Shown here: one piece after another, positions 23,664 to 32,280 of the stretch
Position numbering within the stretch: position 1 is the stretch's first letter
How the letters are laid out: every line of letters starts with the position of its first letter
DNA from: Acidobacteriota bacterium
Lineage (GTDB): Bacteria; Acidobacteriota; Blastocatellia; Pyrinomonadales; Pyrinomonadaceae
Reading direction: 5' to 3'
DNA length: 64,000 bases
Assembly: GCA_018269005.1 (NCBI GenBank)
Contig: JAFDVK010000053.1
Span: 278,687-342,686 of the forward strand
Translations under genes and position numbers: made by a program
Notes under the pieces: model-generated
What the model was told of the DNA's origin: nothing
Seen by the model: the letters and a program-made list of their open reading frames with translations, nothing else
The model's database searches: none

Positions 23664-26509
23664 CAAAACGCTCCGTTGAACGCGATCGCGTTGAAGAATT
23701 GCCGCGTCGTGCCGCGGAAAACGCCGCGAAAGAACGGGTCCTCGGCGAATAGTATAGCGTGTCCGCCGCCATTCGGCTCGTCGATCAGGTACGACGTTCC
23801 CGCCAAGAGACGCTCCGTGTTGCCCGGCCACACAAAGCCCGAGATCGTTAGCGGCGCCTTCACCGACGCGAGAAATACGAGCGCGTTCGTGCCCTCTTTC
23901 GAGTAACGGAAGAAATATCCGCCCGAGAGAAGCACGGGCAGCTCGTCGCGATCGACACCATAATTAATATATGCAGTGCGATCGACCGTCGCGCGCATTA
24001 TCGAGCCCGGCAGCGGCACGGGAACCTTGTTAGCATCGGCAGACGGCGAGACGATCGGCGGCAGAATGCCCGCGATGCGGTCGTCCGAGTCGTTCAACAT
24101 CTCTTCGCTCGACGGGTTCGCTTTCGGCTCCGGCTTCGGCTTGTCGGTTTTAGGTGCGGGCGAGGAAGCCGCAGGTGCGGGAGACTTTGTCGCAGCGTCG
24201 GGAACATCCTTTTTCTCGTCATCACCGCTCCCGACGAGCTTCGAGGTCGTGAGGCCGACGTCCTTCAGCGTCGCGAACACCGACGCCCCGCGTATCGTGA
24301 CGACCGTCCCGCCGTCCGCGACCCAATCCTTCAGAGCGGCGACGCCGGATGCGCCGAACTGCGACATCATCTGGCCGGCAGAACCGTCGGGAAGGACGAG
24401 AACGCTGTAGTCTTTCAGGCCGCCGCTGCGGATCGAGCGTATCGACATCGGCGTGAACTCGATGCCGAAGCGGTCGAGCGTCCACCAGATCGAACCGAAG
24501 GAAGTTTGGTCAACACCGTCGTCCGCCGCGACCACGATCTTCGGAGCTTTCAGCGAAACGACGGATTCACCGCCGACGCTCGTGTCGCCCTCGTCGGCAA
24601 AACCCGAGTTGACCGACGCAACATTCACGCCCATCGCTTTCGAGAGCCGCTCCACCTTGTCGTGGACGCTCTCATCGTTGCGCGAGACACGAATGACAAA
24701 GGTTCCGGCCGGCCAATTTCGCCCGCCCGCGTTCAATGTCTTTGACGCGACGTTCACGCGGACGCCGTCCTGCAGAAGCCGGATGACGAACGCGGCGGTC
24801 GAGTCGGTCTGGTAGGGAATGATGTATGAGATCTCGGCGCGTCCCGCGAAAGATCCCGCTTTCGCCGCCGCAAGCGAACTCGCATTGACGAGCTGGCCCG
24901 CCGTATCGCCGCCATCTTCCGTCCAATACGCATCGACACCGAAAGCGAGCGGCAGCGACCAGGCGGTAATATCGTAAAATCCGAAGTCTTCCTTCGATTG
25001 CCGCTTGCCCCTCATCTGATTCCGGCGGAAGCGCGCAAGATTATCGTCAACGAACGCCTTGTCCTGCGGAGTGTCGGGTTCGAGGATCGACTTTGCGAGG
25101 ATCCGCTGAGGCTGGTTGAGATCGATCACGTAACTTCCCGCCGGAAAAGTTTCGCGCGTAGCGGCAGAATTCTTCTTCTCCATATAAGAATGCGCCGCGG
25201 CGGACGCGAACGCTTTGTCAGTTTGCTTGACCTCGATGCGCGCACGCGTGAGAGCTTCGATCAACTCGGCGGATTTTACGCGATCCTTGTCGGGCACGAT
25301 CACTACGCGCTTCATTTTCGACGACGCGAAATTCTTCAACGCGTCTGCGCGGAAAGAATAGTAATCGCGAATGCGATCCGCTTTGTGTTTCGCCGTCGTC
25401 TCCAAAGTCGTCATCGATGCGACGAAATGTTTTGCGATCGCCGAACGAAGCGTCGCGATCGTTCCGTCATCGCGCGTGTAACGCAAACCTTTCGTGCCGC
25501 CGCCATCCGTTTCGTATGTCATTCCGATCGCACCATTGAGCGACGGATACATATCCCAATAGCCGGGATAGAACGCATCGAAAACATCACGCACGTAATA
25601 GTCCCACTTGTTGCGATCGAACGCGGCAGCATTTGCGCGTCCGTAGATCTCATTCCATTTCGAGAAATCAGGTTCGGGAAGATTCGGATTTATCGGAAGA
25701 GCATCGGGCGGAAAAAAGAATTGCGACGGCTGACCATGATGATCGGCGGAGACCTGCGGATTCCATTCGAGAAATGCGCGCTGCAAGTTCTGCGATTCCT
25801 TTTGCGACGTGACGAGAGCATCGCGATTCAGATCAAAACGATAGTGAGAAAGACGGCCGTAAACCGACCACGGTTCGCGATGTTCGAGAGCGAAAGGATT
25901 CGCGTCGCCGACGCCGACCGAGTTGTACCAGGAGACGAATCGCTCGTGCCCATCGGGGTTTTCCCCTGTAATTATAAGGGTTACACAGTTCTTTAGTATT
26001 TCGAGCGTCGCAGGCTCTTCCGATGCCGCGAGTTGATAGACCACCTGCATCATCGTCTCGAAGGATGCAGATTCGTTGCCGTGGATCGTGTAAGCAAGCC
26101 AGACGATCGCGGGATTTTTTTCGGCGATCGCGTTCGCTTCTGCTTGCGACGTGATACGCGGATCGGTGAGACGCGCGTTGTCCGACTTGATGCGGTCGAG
26201 TGCAAGAATATTTTCCGGCGAAGAGATCGCGATGACGTGCTGCATCCGATGCTCGTTCGTTTCACCGATGTCGAAAACGCGCACGCGATCGGGCGCGGAC
26301 TTCGCGATCGCGTTCACAACAGATTCCATCTGCGCGTAACTCGTATGAAAATTTCCGACATCGAAGCGGAGAATTTCCGACGGACGCGGAACGTTTGCGC
26401 GATAGTTTCCCCGTGCATAGAAATCAAATTGCTTCTCACTTTGCGCAAACGAAAAATGCGCGGTGAAAAAAAATATAAAAATAAAAAACAGTTGTGCAGT
26501 TTTTTTCAT
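23663..26509 (-). CDS. Secreted M14 family zinc carboxypeptidase
   Basis: The 948-residue protein has a strong signal peptide (QLFFIFIFFFTAHFSFAQ). The N-terminal M14 domain has the zinc pair HGNE at about 153-156, the substrate-binding motif NPDGHERF and the downstream SADHHGQ. A long C-terminal part contains a glutamine-amidotransferase-like segment and a Pro/Lys/Ala-rich linker (SPAPAASSPAPKTDKPKPEP). It would hydrolyse peptides in the periplasm or outside. Homologues of this size occur in Bacteroidota and Acidobacteriota. It is translationally coupled to the SRPBCC gene. Confidence 0.9.
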   Translation of the reverse strand: MKKTAQLFFIFIFFFTAHFSFAQSEKQFDFYARGNYRANVPRPSEILRFDVGNFHTSYAQMESVVNAIAKSAPDRVRVFDIGETNEHRMQHVIAISSPENILALDRIKSDNARLTDPRITSQAEANAIAEKNPAIVWLAYTIHGNESASFETMMQVVYQLAASEEPATLEILKNCVTLIITGENPDGHERFVSWYNSVGVGDANPFALEHREPWSVYGRLSHYRFDLNRDALVTSQKESQNLQRAFLEWNPQVSADHHGQPSQFFFPPDALPINPNLPEPDFSKWNEIYGRANAAAFDRNKWDYYVRDVFDAFYPGYWDMYPSLNGAIGMTYETDGGGTKGLRYTRDDGTIATLRSAIAKHFVASMTTLETTAKHKADRIRDYYSFRADALKNFASSKMKRVVIVPDKDRVKSAELIEALTRARIEVKQTDKAFASAAAHSYMEKKNSAATRETFPAGSYVIDLNQPQRILAKSILEPDTPQDKAFVDDNLARFRRNQMRGKRQSKEDFGFYDITAWSLPLAFGVDAYWTEDGGDTAGQLVNASSLAAAKAGSFAGRAEISYIIPYQTDSTAAFVIRLLQDGVRVNVASKTLNAGGRNWPAGTFVIRVSRNDESVHDKVERLSKAMGVNVASVNSGFADEGDTSVGGESVVSLKAPKIVVAADDGVDQTSFGSIWWTLDRFGIEFTPMSIRSIRSGGLKDYSVLVLPDGSAGQMMSQFGASGVAALKDWVADGGTVVTIRGASVFATLKDVGLTTSKLVGSGDDEKKDVPDAATKSPAPAASSPAPKTDKPKPEPKANPSSEEMLNDSDDRIAGILPPIVSPSADANKVPVPLPGSIMRATVDRTAYINYGVDRDELPVLLSGGYFFRYSKEGTNALVFLASVKAPLTISGFVWPGNTERLLAGTSYLIDEPNGGGHAILFAEDPFFRGVFRGTTRQFFNAIAFNGAF

Positions 26510-26570
26510 TTACTTTTCGATTTTTCTGATAGAATCTTTTGTGGTTTTCTAACCGCGTGAAATTATAGCA

Positions 26571-26768
26571 ATGACTTCACCGCAACAAGAAACTTGTCCG
26601 CGATGTTTAGTTGCTAAATTGAAAACCTGGAAAGAACTCGACAGAGACGAAAGGATCATCGTCGAGAAAAAGTTCGGGACTCATCATCACGATGAGAGCG
26701 GAAGAAGATCGCAGCAGTTCTGCACGAACTGTTGGTTTGAAAGATCACAGACAGAGAGGAAGGTGTGA
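26571..26768 (+). CDS. Small putative zinc-ribbon protein
   Basis: The 65-residue product has two CxxC knuckles, CPRC at 9-12 and CTNC near 52-55, separated by a charged helix and a His-rich stretch (GTHHHDESG). Four Cys in this spacing suggest one zinc site. It is divergent from the M14 peptidase, with 61 bases between starts, and precedes the histone-like gene. I recognise no named family; the even Cys pairs and lack of overlap with another gene support reality. Confidence 0.6.
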   Translation: MTSPQQETCPRCLVAKLKTWKELDRDERIIVEKKFGTHHHDESGRRSQQFCTNCWFERSQTERKV

Positions 26769-26908
26769 AGCACATCGGTGCTTTGCAAATTTATGCGGCC
26801 GGCTAAGACACGCGCCGCATAGGTGGGCAGAGATACAACATTGATGCTGCGGAATTTTTCTGATTTGTTTGTGACCTATCCCGGAAAAAGAAAACATTGG
26901 AGAAAAAA

Positions 26909-27301
26909 ATGGCAACTACCAAAAAAACTAAGAAACCGGCCAAAAAGGCGGCAGTGAAAGCTACCGCTTCGACGGCTAAAATGGCAACGGCTGCTAAGAA
27001 ACCGGCAGCAAAGAAACCCGCGGCAAAGAAGCCGGCGGCAAAGAAAGCGGCTCCTAAGAAAGCAGCGGCAAAGAAGGCAGCGGCCCCGGCTAAGAAGGCA
27101 GCAGCAAAGAAACCTGCAGCAAAGAAACCGGCAGCAAAGAAGGCTCCTGCAAAGAAGGCAGCAGCGCCGAAGAAAGCCGCTCCGGCAAAGAAGGCAGCAG
27201 CTAAGAAACCGGCAGCAAAGAAGGCAGCTCCTAAGAAAGCAGCCGCGAAAAAGCCAGCAGCTAAGAAACCGGCAGCAAAGAAAGCTCCGGCGAAAAAATA
27301 G
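26909..27301 (+). CDS. Histone H1-like Lys/Ala/Pro-rich DNA-binding protein
   Basis: The 130-residue protein is almost entirely PAKKAA/KKPAAKK repeats, beginning ATTKKTKKPAKKAAVKATA. This composition matches bacterial H1-like proteins (AlgP/HC1 type) that bind DNA or RNA nonspecifically. GGAG stands six bases before the ATG; a TTG four codons earlier overlaps that site and is unlikely. The repeats at DNA level make the gene prone to length change. A terminator lies about 240 bases downstream. Confidence 0.85.
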   Translation: MATTKKTKKPAKKAAVKATASTAKMATAAKKPAAKKPAAKKPAAKKAAPKKAAAKKAAAPAKKAAAKKPAAKKPAAKKAPAKKAAAPKKAAPAKKAAAKKPAAKKAAPKKAAAKKPAAKKPAAKKAPAKK

Positions 27302-27538
27302 CTGAATATTCCTAGCTACTCTTGATCAACGAGTGACCAACTCCATATTAAATACATTCTGATCTGCCACCTCAGGCGAACCGGCTTCAGCTAGTTCGAC
27401 CCGAGTTGATCTACATCGATGAGAATGTACGTGGAGCGAACAGCAAACTCCTTCGGCTCGAGTATTTTGCGGAACGAAAATTCCGCGGGCATTGCAGCTC
27501 ATTGATCGTTGAGTTTGGCTAGGATGGTTTCAATAAAA
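27302..27538. other. Long 3' untranslated or small-RNA region
   Basis: No open frame with a ribosome site is visible. The stretch runs from the histone-like stop to a strong plus-strand terminator. It is either a long 3' UTR or the body of an independent small RNA; no promoter was convincingly located. Confidence 0.4.
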
Positions 27539-27568
27539 GAAGGCCGCTTTTTGCGGTCTTCTTTTTTG
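27539..27568 (+). terminator. Rho-independent terminator
   Basis: GAAGGCCGC at 27539-27547 pairs with GCGGTCTTC at 27553-27561 (one G-U), followed by TTTTTTG. It ends plus-strand transcription from the histone-like gene region. Confidence 0.88.
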
Positions 27569-27570
27569 TG

Positions 27571-27609
27571 AAAAAAAGAAGGCATCGGCCGAGAAATGAC
27601 CGATGCCTT
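27571..27609 (-). terminator. Rho-independent terminator of the 28.5 kb gene
   Basis: AAGGCATCGG and CCGATGCCTT (27579-27588 and 27600-27609) form a 10-bp stem followed on the minus strand by a CTTTTTTT tract. Together with the preceding hairpin it insulates convergent transcripts. Confidence 0.85.
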
Positions 27610-27633
27610 TTACTTTCGATCTGCGAAGAAGAG

Positions 27634-28500
27634 TTACGGCGTCATATTCACGCCAAAGTCGAAGAACTTCGAACCGACGCCGGCCGACGTGTTCGAGTTG
27701 CCCGAGTTGAGCATCATAAATCCATACTCACCTTTCTTGAGCGGCGAGGTCGGAGTTACTCTATACACGCCGTTGCCGAGAGATTCGGCCGTCAATCCGA
27801 CGACATACTCATCCGAGAGGCCGCCCTTGCCGCCCCACGAATTCGATTTTGCGATCGTGACCTCACGGTTGTCGCTGCGCTGATTGAAACGAACGAGCGT
27901 GAATTCATTCGGGCTTGATGGAATGCCGCTCGATGTATTCAATCCGCCGCTCGAAGCGTCGAGGTAGAAATAGAATACCGGCGATGTTTCTTTGATCTGG
28001 ATCGCGGCGTTGCGGCCGGGCAGATTCGTTTTGGTCTTCACTTTTCCGAGTCCGAATGGCGTGATCGAAGCGGTGAACTGTCCGCCGGTCCTGTTCTGTG
28101 CCGACATCGAGGGCTGCAGCTGCGTCATCTTCCTGGCGCCATCTTCTTCGGTGTAGAGATATATGCCATGCCCGTGCTTGCTCATCGGGTCGTTCGGGTC
28201 GCCGGACGGTTCTCCGCCCGGTGTCGCAGGTGTTTGTGTGCTTCCCCCGCTCTTTGCGGTAACCATTGCGGCAACGACATCGTCGGCGACGCCGGCCTGT
28301 TTCAAAGCGATCAAGCCGTTGGTCGAAGTATCGAAATCGGTTGATGACGTTCTGATCTTTTCGACGATCACAGAGCTGGCGAGTCCCGCTTTTGTCAGCG
28401 AGATCACTTCTGCATTCGTCAGTTTCTCTTGTGCGAAAGTGCTTACGGCCGCAACGCCCAGAATGGCAGCCAGCATAAGCACAGCGAGTATGTTCTTCAT
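27634..28500 (-). CDS. Secreted protein of unknown function
   Basis: The 288-residue product has a signal peptide (NILAVLMLAAILGVAAVSTFAQ). A short helical module follows, LTNAEVISLTKAGLASSVIVEKIRTS, a recurrent motif in exported acidobacterial proteins, and then a beta-rich region without a recognised catalytic motif. The ATG at 28500 has AGGAG 11 bases upstream; a GTG four codons earlier overlaps that site. It follows the VWFA gene by 29 bases and is probably in its operon. A terminator follows. Confidence 0.75.
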   Translation of the reverse strand: MKNILAVLMLAAILGVAAVSTFAQEKLTNAEVISLTKAGLASSVIVEKIRTSSTDFDTSTNGLIALKQAGVADDVVAAMVTAKSGGSTQTPATPGGEPSGDPNDPMSKHGHGIYLYTEEDGARKMTQLQPSMSAQNRTGGQFTASITPFGLGKVKTKTNLPGRNAAIQIKETSPVFYFYLDASSGGLNTSSGIPSSPNEFTLVRFNQRSDNREVTIAKSNSWGGKGGLSDEYVVGLTAESLGNGVYRVTPTSPLKKGEYGFMMLNSGNSNTSAGVGSKFFDFGVNMTP

Positions 28501-28529
28501 TTCAAGTTTCACTCCTAAGTCAGGGATGT

Positions 28530-29618
28530 CTAATTGTCTTTACGGTGAGGCGGTTTCAAATATGTTTCTTTTGCACGAATCACGAGATCGGGACGGTAAA
28601 CCCGAACGCGTATAAAGTTTCGCGAACCGGGTATGCGATCGCTTGTAGGATAATACCCCAAGCTGTAAGTTTTGCGAAGTTCATCTGCGATTCGGGAGAA
28701 GGCAGCCGCAAGATTTGTGCGGGAAGAAACACGCTGCACGCCGCCGCCGGTCCGTTCGGCTGCTTCACGCATAAAATCGTCCGCACTTGCATAGTCTTCG
28801 ATCCGCTCGCCCTTGCCCGGGCTGGTCTCGACGACATACGGCCGGTCGTCGTCATCGTATCTTATCTCGGCATCGTTTCTGCGGCTCTTTTGGACGTCAT
28901 CATACGTGCTGTATCGGATCGGATAGACGATGACGTTCGACTCTGTCAGGTCGTCTAGCACGCTCTTGAAATTAGCCTTCTTGCTGGTCGTATCTACGCC
29001 GTCGGTCAACACGACGATCGCTTTCCGCCCGGAGACACTTGCGAGCCTGTGATTCAGAACGTCGTCCAAGGTGTCATAGAACGAAGTGCCGCTTTCGATC
29101 TTTGTCGCGTCTATCGCGTATCGAAGGGCAGTTCGGTTGTCGGTAAGTTCGCACAGCACACGACCTTTCTCTGCGAAGGCGACGATCATAACACGGTCGT
29201 TCGGCTTTAGTTCATTGATGAACTGCTTCGCCGCATTTTGTATCTCCTGCAGCTTGAAGACCGTCGAGTAGCTCATATCGAGAAGCAATGCGACGGAGAA
29301 CGGCGCCTCGTCCGAATTGAAATATGCGATCTCCTGTTCTTCGCCGTTCTCGAAGACCCGAAATTCATCACGAGGGATGTCCGGCACAGCACGGCCATTC
29401 TTCGTCGTAACTTTCACCGGGATCATTATTAGATCGGTCTCGATGCGAAGGACGTCATCGTTTGCGGCCACTCCGTTAGGCTTGGATCCTTCGTCCTTCG
29501 GAACGGTGACGTCATAGCGGGAAACGCTTTCAGAATATGGCTTCTTATGACGGGACTGTCCCGCCGCAAGCGATGCGGAAAGCAATAGCATCAAAAGAAA
29601 GGCGGCCGGGCGAACCAT
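28530..29618 (-). CDS. Secreted VWFA domain protein, acidobacterial type
   Basis: The 362-residue protein has a signal peptide (AAFLLMLLLSASLAAGQ). An acidobacterial VWFA-related N-terminal region follows (IPVKVTTKNGRAVPDIPRDE), then a von Willebrand A domain with the MIDAS DMSYST (DxSxS) and a second motif VVLTDGVDT. It probably binds a protein ligand through a metal ion in the periplasm or on the surface. It is upstream of the unknown secreted gene in the same direction. The function in this taxon is not established. Confidence 0.88.
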   Translation of the reverse strand: MVRPAAFLLMLLLSASLAAGQSRHKKPYSESVSRYDVTVPKDEGSKPNGVAANDDVLRIETDLIMIPVKVTTKNGRAVPDIPRDEFRVFENGEEQEIAYFNSDEAPFSVALLLDMSYSTVFKLQEIQNAAKQFINELKPNDRVMIVAFAEKGRVLCELTDNRTALRYAIDATKIESGTSFYDTLDDVLNHRLASVSGRKAIVVLTDGVDTTSKKANFKSVLDDLTESNVIVYPIRYSTYDDVQKSRRNDAEIRYDDDDRPYVVETSPGKGERIEDYASADDFMREAAERTGGGVQRVSSRTNLAAAFSRIADELRKTYSLGYYPTSDRIPGSRNFIRVRVYRPDLVIRAKETYLKPPHRKDN

Positions 29619-29652
29619 AGTTCGAAATTATACCCGAAGTTCAAAGGGATGG

Positions 29653-32280
29653 TTATCGTAAAATCGACTCGTATGCCTCGCGGATCGCTATTCGATGGAC
29701 GGTAAGATCTTCCAATAAGCGGGCCGTCGAATCATATTTGAGCCGGCGGACGATCCTGTCCATTGCGGGCGAATCCGCAACCGGAAGCCTCGTTGACCGC
29801 CCAATACATAGACGCGTAGCGTGATCGATCGACGAGAGGAGCGAATGCCCCGCAACCAGAGCATCGAGATCCGCTTTGGAGATCGAGCCCGCATCGAAGA
29901 GTCTTTTCAACGTGTACGGTGTTGAACGGTCCTTGTCGTCGTCCAGAATTCCGTCGCGAAGCTGCAGGAAACGCATCGCAAAATACACGTCGAGCATTCC
30001 GCCCTCGTCGTACTTGATGTCTAGAACACCCCGACGCGCCGTCGTTCTTTGTTTTCGCAAAGCTTCTCGGACGTTCAGTGTGCTGTCGCGAAGCTCCTCG
30101 GCGGAAAGAGCGGATCCGCGTGAGTGTACGATCTTACGGATCTCGGCTTCGAGCCTGCCCGCTCCTTCGCTGTCGAGATAAGAGCCGCTTTCGATACCGC
30201 GAACCTTTACATAAGCAAGCAACTCCCAAATGCCGGCGGTCGCGCTCATATATTGGACAAACGCTGAAGTCGAAATTATGCTCAGCCCTTTTGACCCGAA
30301 CGGACGAAGGCGAAGATCGACCCGATAAAGACTGCCGGCACGCGTCATAGATGAGAGAGCATTGATAAAAAGTTCAGCGGCCCGCGAGAAGTACTCTTGA
30401 TGAGCCTCGTTCGCGGCAAAATGTTCCGGATCGTAAGAAAGGATGATGTCGAGGTCCGAACCGAAGTCGAGCCGCTGGCCGCCGAGTTTTCCCAACGCGA
30501 TGACCGCGATCCGAGGTGCAATATCACCCTCCGGCATTTCCCGTTGGACGATATGCATTGCAGCATCAAGGCTTACCTCGGCGAGAGTAGTTTGCAGAGC
30601 CTTAGATCGATCAACGGAAATTTCTTCGAAGAGATCGGCGAGGCCGATGGCGATGTAAACAGATGTCCACTCGCGACGCAGTGCATCTAGCCGCGAGCGG
30701 AAGTCGGCGCTTTGCTCAAGGCTTTTGAAAATAGAGGAGCGCAGATCGAGAGATCCGATCTCGGTACGATACTTTGCCGCGCGTTCGGAAAGTAAGGGCG
30801 CGTTAGCGAGAAGGCTTGCGAATGGCGGTGAAAGGTCTTCGATCTTCGAACGTGTCGGCTGCTTGGCTTTCGTAGAAACACGGCCGCTCGACCGGCTGCT
30901 TTCGGCGTCGGCCAGGGTACTGCTATCGAACACACGCTCGAAGATCCTCCTCACACGCTTCATCGAGCGTTCAAGATCTTTCTCGATATTCGAACCGGTC
31001 GCAAACCGGACCCGCTCGGCAATGAGTTTCAGCTTTGTGCTATCGGAAGGAAGCGTGTGCGTCTGCAGGCCGTTCTCCATCTGCAGAATATGTTCCGTGC
31101 GGCGAAGCAGATCGTAGGCATTTGAAAGCTCGGCGCGCTCGCTTGGCGAGATCAGTTCGCGATCCGCCAGCCTCGACAGCGCGATCAGCGTGTGCGGACT
31201 GCGGAGCCATTTGTCGCGTCCGCCGTGAGCAAGCTGGAGTGCCTGAGCGATGAACTCGATCTCGCGAATGCCGCCGGGCGACAGCTTTACGTCGATGGAG
31301 GTCTTCCTCTTTGCGTTCTCGTCGATGGATTCTTTCGAAGCCCGCACACCGGCGAGAGCTTCAGAGACGTTCGTCTCTTCGTCATATATCAACGGTGCCG
31401 CACTGCTCCAAAATCGGCGAAATGTTTTCTGATCACCGGCCGCGATTCGCGAGCGTATCAGCATCTGCCGCTCCCACGGACGAGCGGTCGTTCGATAATA
31501 TCCGACGGTGTCCTTGACCGACATCGCGAGGGCACCGAGCGAACCGTTCGGCCTAAGGCGCATATCGACGCGATACGCCGCACCTTCGCCATTGCGTTCG
31601 CCGACCAGCTTGATGACGTGCTGGGCAAGCCTCGTGAAATATTCGCGGTTTGTGATCGGTTCACGTTCTCCGCCCGCGGTCATCCCATCTGACGAATAGA
31701 TAAAAAGAAGGTCAATGTCGCTCGCATAATTCAGTTCGAGCGATCCGAGCTTGCCCAGTGCGACGACAGCGATCTCGGCTGCCCGCGACCGCTGTTTCTC
31801 GTCGAGTTCGAGCGGCTGGCCGAAACGCTTTTCCATTTCCCGTCGGGCCTCGCCCAACGCAGATTCAAGGATCGCGTCGGCGAGACTTGAAATTTCGTCG
31901 GTGATCTCTGCGACCGTCGCGAGCCTTCTGATATCGCGCAGGAAGATGCGTATGAGTTCGCGGCGCCTGAACCGCGAGAACATTACCTGTGCTTCCAGCG
32001 TCGAGTTCGTCAGCGAGAATCTGCCGAGCGATTCGAGCAGCTCTTCTTTTGAACGTCCGCCTTTTGTTGTCCTTTGGCGCCCAAGCCAAGCGAAATATTC
32101 TTCGTTCTGAAGCAGCGTCGTCGAAAGCAGAGGTGAGAATGCGGCGACTGTCAGCACATCCGAAAAGAGGCCTTCGTCCCGGCGAAGCCGCGAAACGATC
32201 TTCGGCGGCAGAGCATAGCGAAAGCGGCGTGCCGCCTCGGGGGCTGGCAATTCTGAAATGATCTGATCCTCGATGAGCAT
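29653..32280 (-). CDS. glnE: Glutamine synthetase adenylyltransferase
   Basis: The 875-residue protein has the two nucleotidyltransferase domains of GlnE. The N-terminal deadenylylase has LGSLELNYASDIDLLFIYS (GS..DxD) and the C-terminal adenylylase has GGQRLDFGSDLDIILSYD. The domains are joined by a helical region, and the length fits the family (about 940 in E. coli). It controls glutamine synthetase by AMP transfer in response to nitrogen status. Its ATG overlaps the stop of the upstream regulator gene by one base (TAATG), linking the two. Confidence 0.95.
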   Translation of the reverse strand: MLIEDQIISELPAPEAARRFRYALPPKIVSRLRRDEGLFSDVLTVAAFSPLLSTTLLQNEEYFAWLGRQRTTKGGRSKEELLESLGRFSLTNSTLEAQVMFSRFRRRELIRIFLRDIRRLATVAEITDEISSLADAILESALGEARREMEKRFGQPLELDEKQRSRAAEIAVVALGKLGSLELNYASDIDLLFIYSSDGMTAGGEREPITNREYFTRLAQHVIKLVGERNGEGAAYRVDMRLRPNGSLGALAMSVKDTVGYYRTTARPWERQMLIRSRIAAGDQKTFRRFWSSAAPLIYDEETNVSEALAGVRASKESIDENAKRKTSIDVKLSPGGIREIEFIAQALQLAHGGRDKWLRSPHTLIALSRLADRELISPSERAELSNAYDLLRRTEHILQMENGLQTHTLPSDSTKLKLIAERVRFATGSNIEKDLERSMKRVRRIFERVFDSSTLADAESSRSSGRVSTKAKQPTRSKIEDLSPPFASLLANAPLLSERAAKYRTEIGSLDLRSSIFKSLEQSADFRSRLDALRREWTSVYIAIGLADLFEEISVDRSKALQTTLAEVSLDAAMHIVQREMPEGDIAPRIAVIALGKLGGQRLDFGSDLDIILSYDPEHFAANEAHQEYFSRAAELFINALSSMTRAGSLYRVDLRLRPFGSKGLSIISTSAFVQYMSATAGIWELLAYVKVRGIESGSYLDSEGAGRLEAEIRKIVHSRGSALSAEELRDSTLNVREALRKQRTTARRGVLDIKYDEGGMLDVYFAMRFLQLRDGILDDDKDRSTPYTLKRLFDAGSISKADLDALVAGHSLLSSIDHATRLCIGRSTRLPVADSPAMDRIVRRLKYDSTARLLEDLTVHRIAIREAYESILR

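Noticed and set aside
24998..25996. 332-codon plus-strand frame
   Set aside because: It is antisense to the M14 peptidase, and the Arg-rich composition is typical of an antisense shadow.
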